NCBI GenBank assembly: GCA_943845485.1
Contig: CALTNV010000113.1
Coordinates: 1 to 8,378, forward strand
Direction: 5' to 3'
From: an uncultured Flavobacteriales bacterium
GTDB lineage: Bacteria > Bacteroidota > Bacteroidia > Flavobacteriales > CALTNV01
DNA length: 8,378 nucleotides
A program made the position numbers and the translations under genes. A model generated the notes under the pieces. It saw only the letters and a list, made by a program, of their open reading frames with translations, searched no databases and was not told where the DNA came from. Below are positions 7,050 to 8,378 of the stretch, in pieces; position 1 is the stretch's first letter, and each line of letters begins with the position of its first letter.

Positions 7050-7687
7050 TAAATATTATTATTTCAATAGATCCTACAACAGCCTTTCTATTCGAGATTG
7101 TTCAGACTATAAGAGCAAATGGAATTGAGGTAAATTTAATAGAAATACATCCTTCCGACGAATCTTATAGGGAGTGTCTAGAGCAAATTAAAGGTTTAGA
7201 CCCTAAGTCCGTAATTCTCTTTTTAGGTCACGGTCAATCTGATAGGCTTTATGGTGGGGAATCAGAGACTTTTGATAAAAAACCAATAGTTAAGCTTAAT
7301 GAAATGAATATTTTCAAGGATAAATATCTAATATTATTAGCTTGTGATTCTGCAGAATTATTAAAAAGTTCTTTTAGACAGGCGAAAATGGCAAAATCTA
7401 TTGGATTTGGAGCATTACCTACGGAAATTGAAGAATTAGAAAATAATAAGAAGTTTGCTAATGTTGGCATAACAAAAGTAACTATTGATTTGTTTAGAGA
7501 TATAATTGTCTCATCTGTTTCCGAAACTATTATCTATTATATGAAAGGAAACAAAGATTTTATTCAAACAAAAGATTATCTAACATTACTATTAAATAAA
7601 AAGATAAATAGAGTAGTAATAGAGGACAACAATGAGAACTTAGGTGATCTTATTTATCAAATGAAATTCGAACTAGTACAATATTAA
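7046..7687 (+). CDS. Small CHAT/caspase-like peptidase, candidate effector
   Basis: This 213-residue protein has no signal peptide or membrane segment. A hydrophobic strand ends in VILFLGHG (56-63) with His62-Gly63, and a second one in YLILLAC (94-100) with Cys100 followed by Asp-Ser. This His-Gly and Ala-Cys pair, each at the end of a beta strand, is the catalytic dyad pattern of clan CD peptidases (caspases, CHAT). The sequence in between is short, with an acidic Asp/Glu-rich segment. IGFGALPTEIEEL (119-131) follows the Cys strand. The first 50 residues form an alternating strand/helix pattern in keeping with the start of such a fold. At 213 residues it is smaller than most CHAT proteins and has no extra domains, so any activation would come from partners, probably the receiver-like protein. 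No substrate gene is visible in the window. It is the last gene of the operon. The family assignment rests on the dyad and its context; an inactive homologue or another Rossmann-like fold cannot be excluded. Confidence 0.62.
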   Translation: MINIIISIDPTTAFLFEIVQTIRANGIEVNLIEIHPSDESYRECLEQIKGLDPKSVILFLGHGQSDRLYGGESETFDKKPIVKLNEMNIFKDKYLILLACDSAELLKSSFRQAKMAKSIGFGALPTEIEELENNKKFANVGITKVTIDLFRDIIVSSVSETIIYYMKGNKDFIQTKDYLTLLLNKKINRVVIEDNNENLGDLIYQMKFELVQY

Positions 7688-7772
7688 GAACTATAAATTT
7701 AGACAAAAACGATATTAAAGTAACTATTGAATCATTTAACCTTGGCCTCATAAAATTTTGGCTAAAACAATA

Positions 7773-7806
7773 GGCGAAATAAGCGCCCATATTTTAGGGG
7801 TTTTGT
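7773..7806 (+). terminator. Weak candidate operon terminator
   Basis: About 85 bp after the last stop codon, GGCG (7773-7776) can pair with CGCC (7784-7787). An overlapping alternative pairs CCC (7786-7788) with GGG (7798-7800), and this is followed directly by a short T-run. Both stems are only 3-4 bp, so this is the best-placed candidate rather than a strong one. Confidence 0.28.
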
Positions 7807-7937
7807 ATTATAGTTTCTTAAGTGTTAGAGTTAAACAAGGGAATTCAAAGCAATGTTAAGAGTTCCAATGTTTCCTAAAATATAGCGAATGAGCCGTTAA
7901 TTGTTTCCAAAATTATATGCAGCCTTGAATTTTTGTT

Positions 7938-7959
7938 TCTTTTGTTTCAAGACAAAAGA
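7938..7959. repeat. Perfect 8-bp hairpin
   Basis: TCTTTTGT (7938-7945) pairs perfectly with ACAAAAGA (7952-7959) around the 6-nt loop TTCAAG. The loop and its flank also form an alternative stem with CTTGAA at 7924-7929 (TTCAAG, 7946-7951). An A-rich tract follows on the + strand, and a T-rich tract would follow on the opposite strand only for a transcript ending leftwards after 7924. It could serve as a terminator or be a small dispersed repeat. Its role is not determined. Confidence 0.4.
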
Positions 7960-8239
7960 TAATGAAAGAATAAAAAAAAGATTAATTGAAGTTCTAAAGT
8001 TAACAAGTGCATAGAATTTTATTTTTACTCACATATATAATTATTTGCTGAAACTTCAAATGTGTTCGTGAATCTCCTAAAAAGTCGATTTCATAAAATT
8101 TATGCTCTTGAGGCAATCCACGAGAATCGTCTAAAATTTTTTATAACGTACATTTTATCGAATACGCAATTTTTAATAATAGCAAAAAGGTTAGCTTTTA
8201 TTTTGGCGTTGGCAAGCGTTGGATAATTGTGTATAGAAT

Positions 8240-8257
8240 AAATTGCCAGAGCAATTT
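8240..8257. repeat. Perfect 7-bp hairpin
   Basis: AAATTGC (8240-8246) pairs with GCAATTT (8251-8257) around the tetraloop CAGA. It lies in a cluster of small symmetric elements between about 8205 and 8310, which includes CGCT-TGGT-AGCG (8278-8289) and the palindrome TAGCGGCTA (8285-8293). No T-run follows closely on the + strand. Confidence 0.35.
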
Positions 8258-8378
8258 GATTTTATAAAACAATCGAGCGCTTGGTAGCGGCTATTTTACA
8301 TAACGGCTAATTATAGATACAAATGTTTTTAAACTCTGCGAAGCAAACCGCTTATTAGTTTAATGACCCAAGTTCCAA

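Larger units (their letters stand above)
7688..8378. other. Right flank without a convincing gene
   Basis: All frames on both strands are broken by frequent stops, and the longest ATG-started frames noticed are only a few codons to about 17 codons. The stretch is AT-rich with scattered short hairpins (7773-7787, 7938-7959, 8240-8257, 8278-8289), a GCGTTGG direct repeat (8206-8212 and 8216-8222), two CGGCTA copies and TTACATAACG at 8296-8305. No tRNA, rRNA, IS end or CRISPR repeat was recognised. It may contain decayed DNA or the boundary of a transferred segment. Confidence 0.6.

Noticed and set aside
7249..7470. Open frame of 73 codons on the minus strand
   Set aside because: It is antisense to the caspase-like gene across its Cys strand and has no motif of its own.

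Overview
The window is very AT-rich DNA. Its codon usage, the absence of useful Shine-Dalgarno sequences before the main genes, and the type of integrase-like N-terminus in the first gene all point to a Bacteroidetes (Flavobacteriia-like) chromosome or mobile element. It holds one compact five-gene operon on the + strand (342-7687), flanked by about 340 bp on the left and about 690 bp on the right in which I find no convincing gene. Every gene junction in the operon overlaps (three ATGA overlaps and one TAATG), so the five products are very likely made as one translationally coupled unit.

Left flank (1-341): no convincing gene. It holds a small hairpin (47-66) and, just before the first start codon, four copies of GTCCGY in strict 12-6-12 bp spacing (297-332). 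A TANNTTTG-type Bacteroidetes -7 element lies between the first two copies.

Operon: (1) a C5-cytosine DNA methyltransferase whose first ~90 residues are the Arm DNA-binding domain of a Bacteroidetes tyrosine recombinase, and which carries a ~190-residue helical insertion between motifs VI and VIII. (2) An MvaI/BcnI-type restriction endonuclease with a complete D-x4-E-x-K active site and a ~165-residue N-terminal extension. (3) A large protein with two GHKL ATPase domains: an N-terminal Hsp90/MutL/MORC-like one, then a coiled coil, then a C-terminal histidine-kinase-like half with a possible phosphoacceptor His. (4) A divergent receiver-like protein with no recognisable DNA-binding output domain. 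(5) A small CHAT/caspase-like protein with a His-Gly and Ala-Cys dyad.

Right flank (7688-8378): no gene; a weak terminator candidate and several small hairpins. A 10-bp sequence (TTACATAACG) is the inverse of one in the left flank, so the operon may sit between cassette-like boundaries.

Working model (inference): genes 1 and 2 form a type II restriction-modification pair. Genes 3-5 look like a sensor, relay and protease branch fused to the same operon, which could provide a second, possibly abortive, response when restriction is breached or DNA is damaged. Each domain call rests on visible motifs; the coupling between the two halves is deduced from operon structure only.
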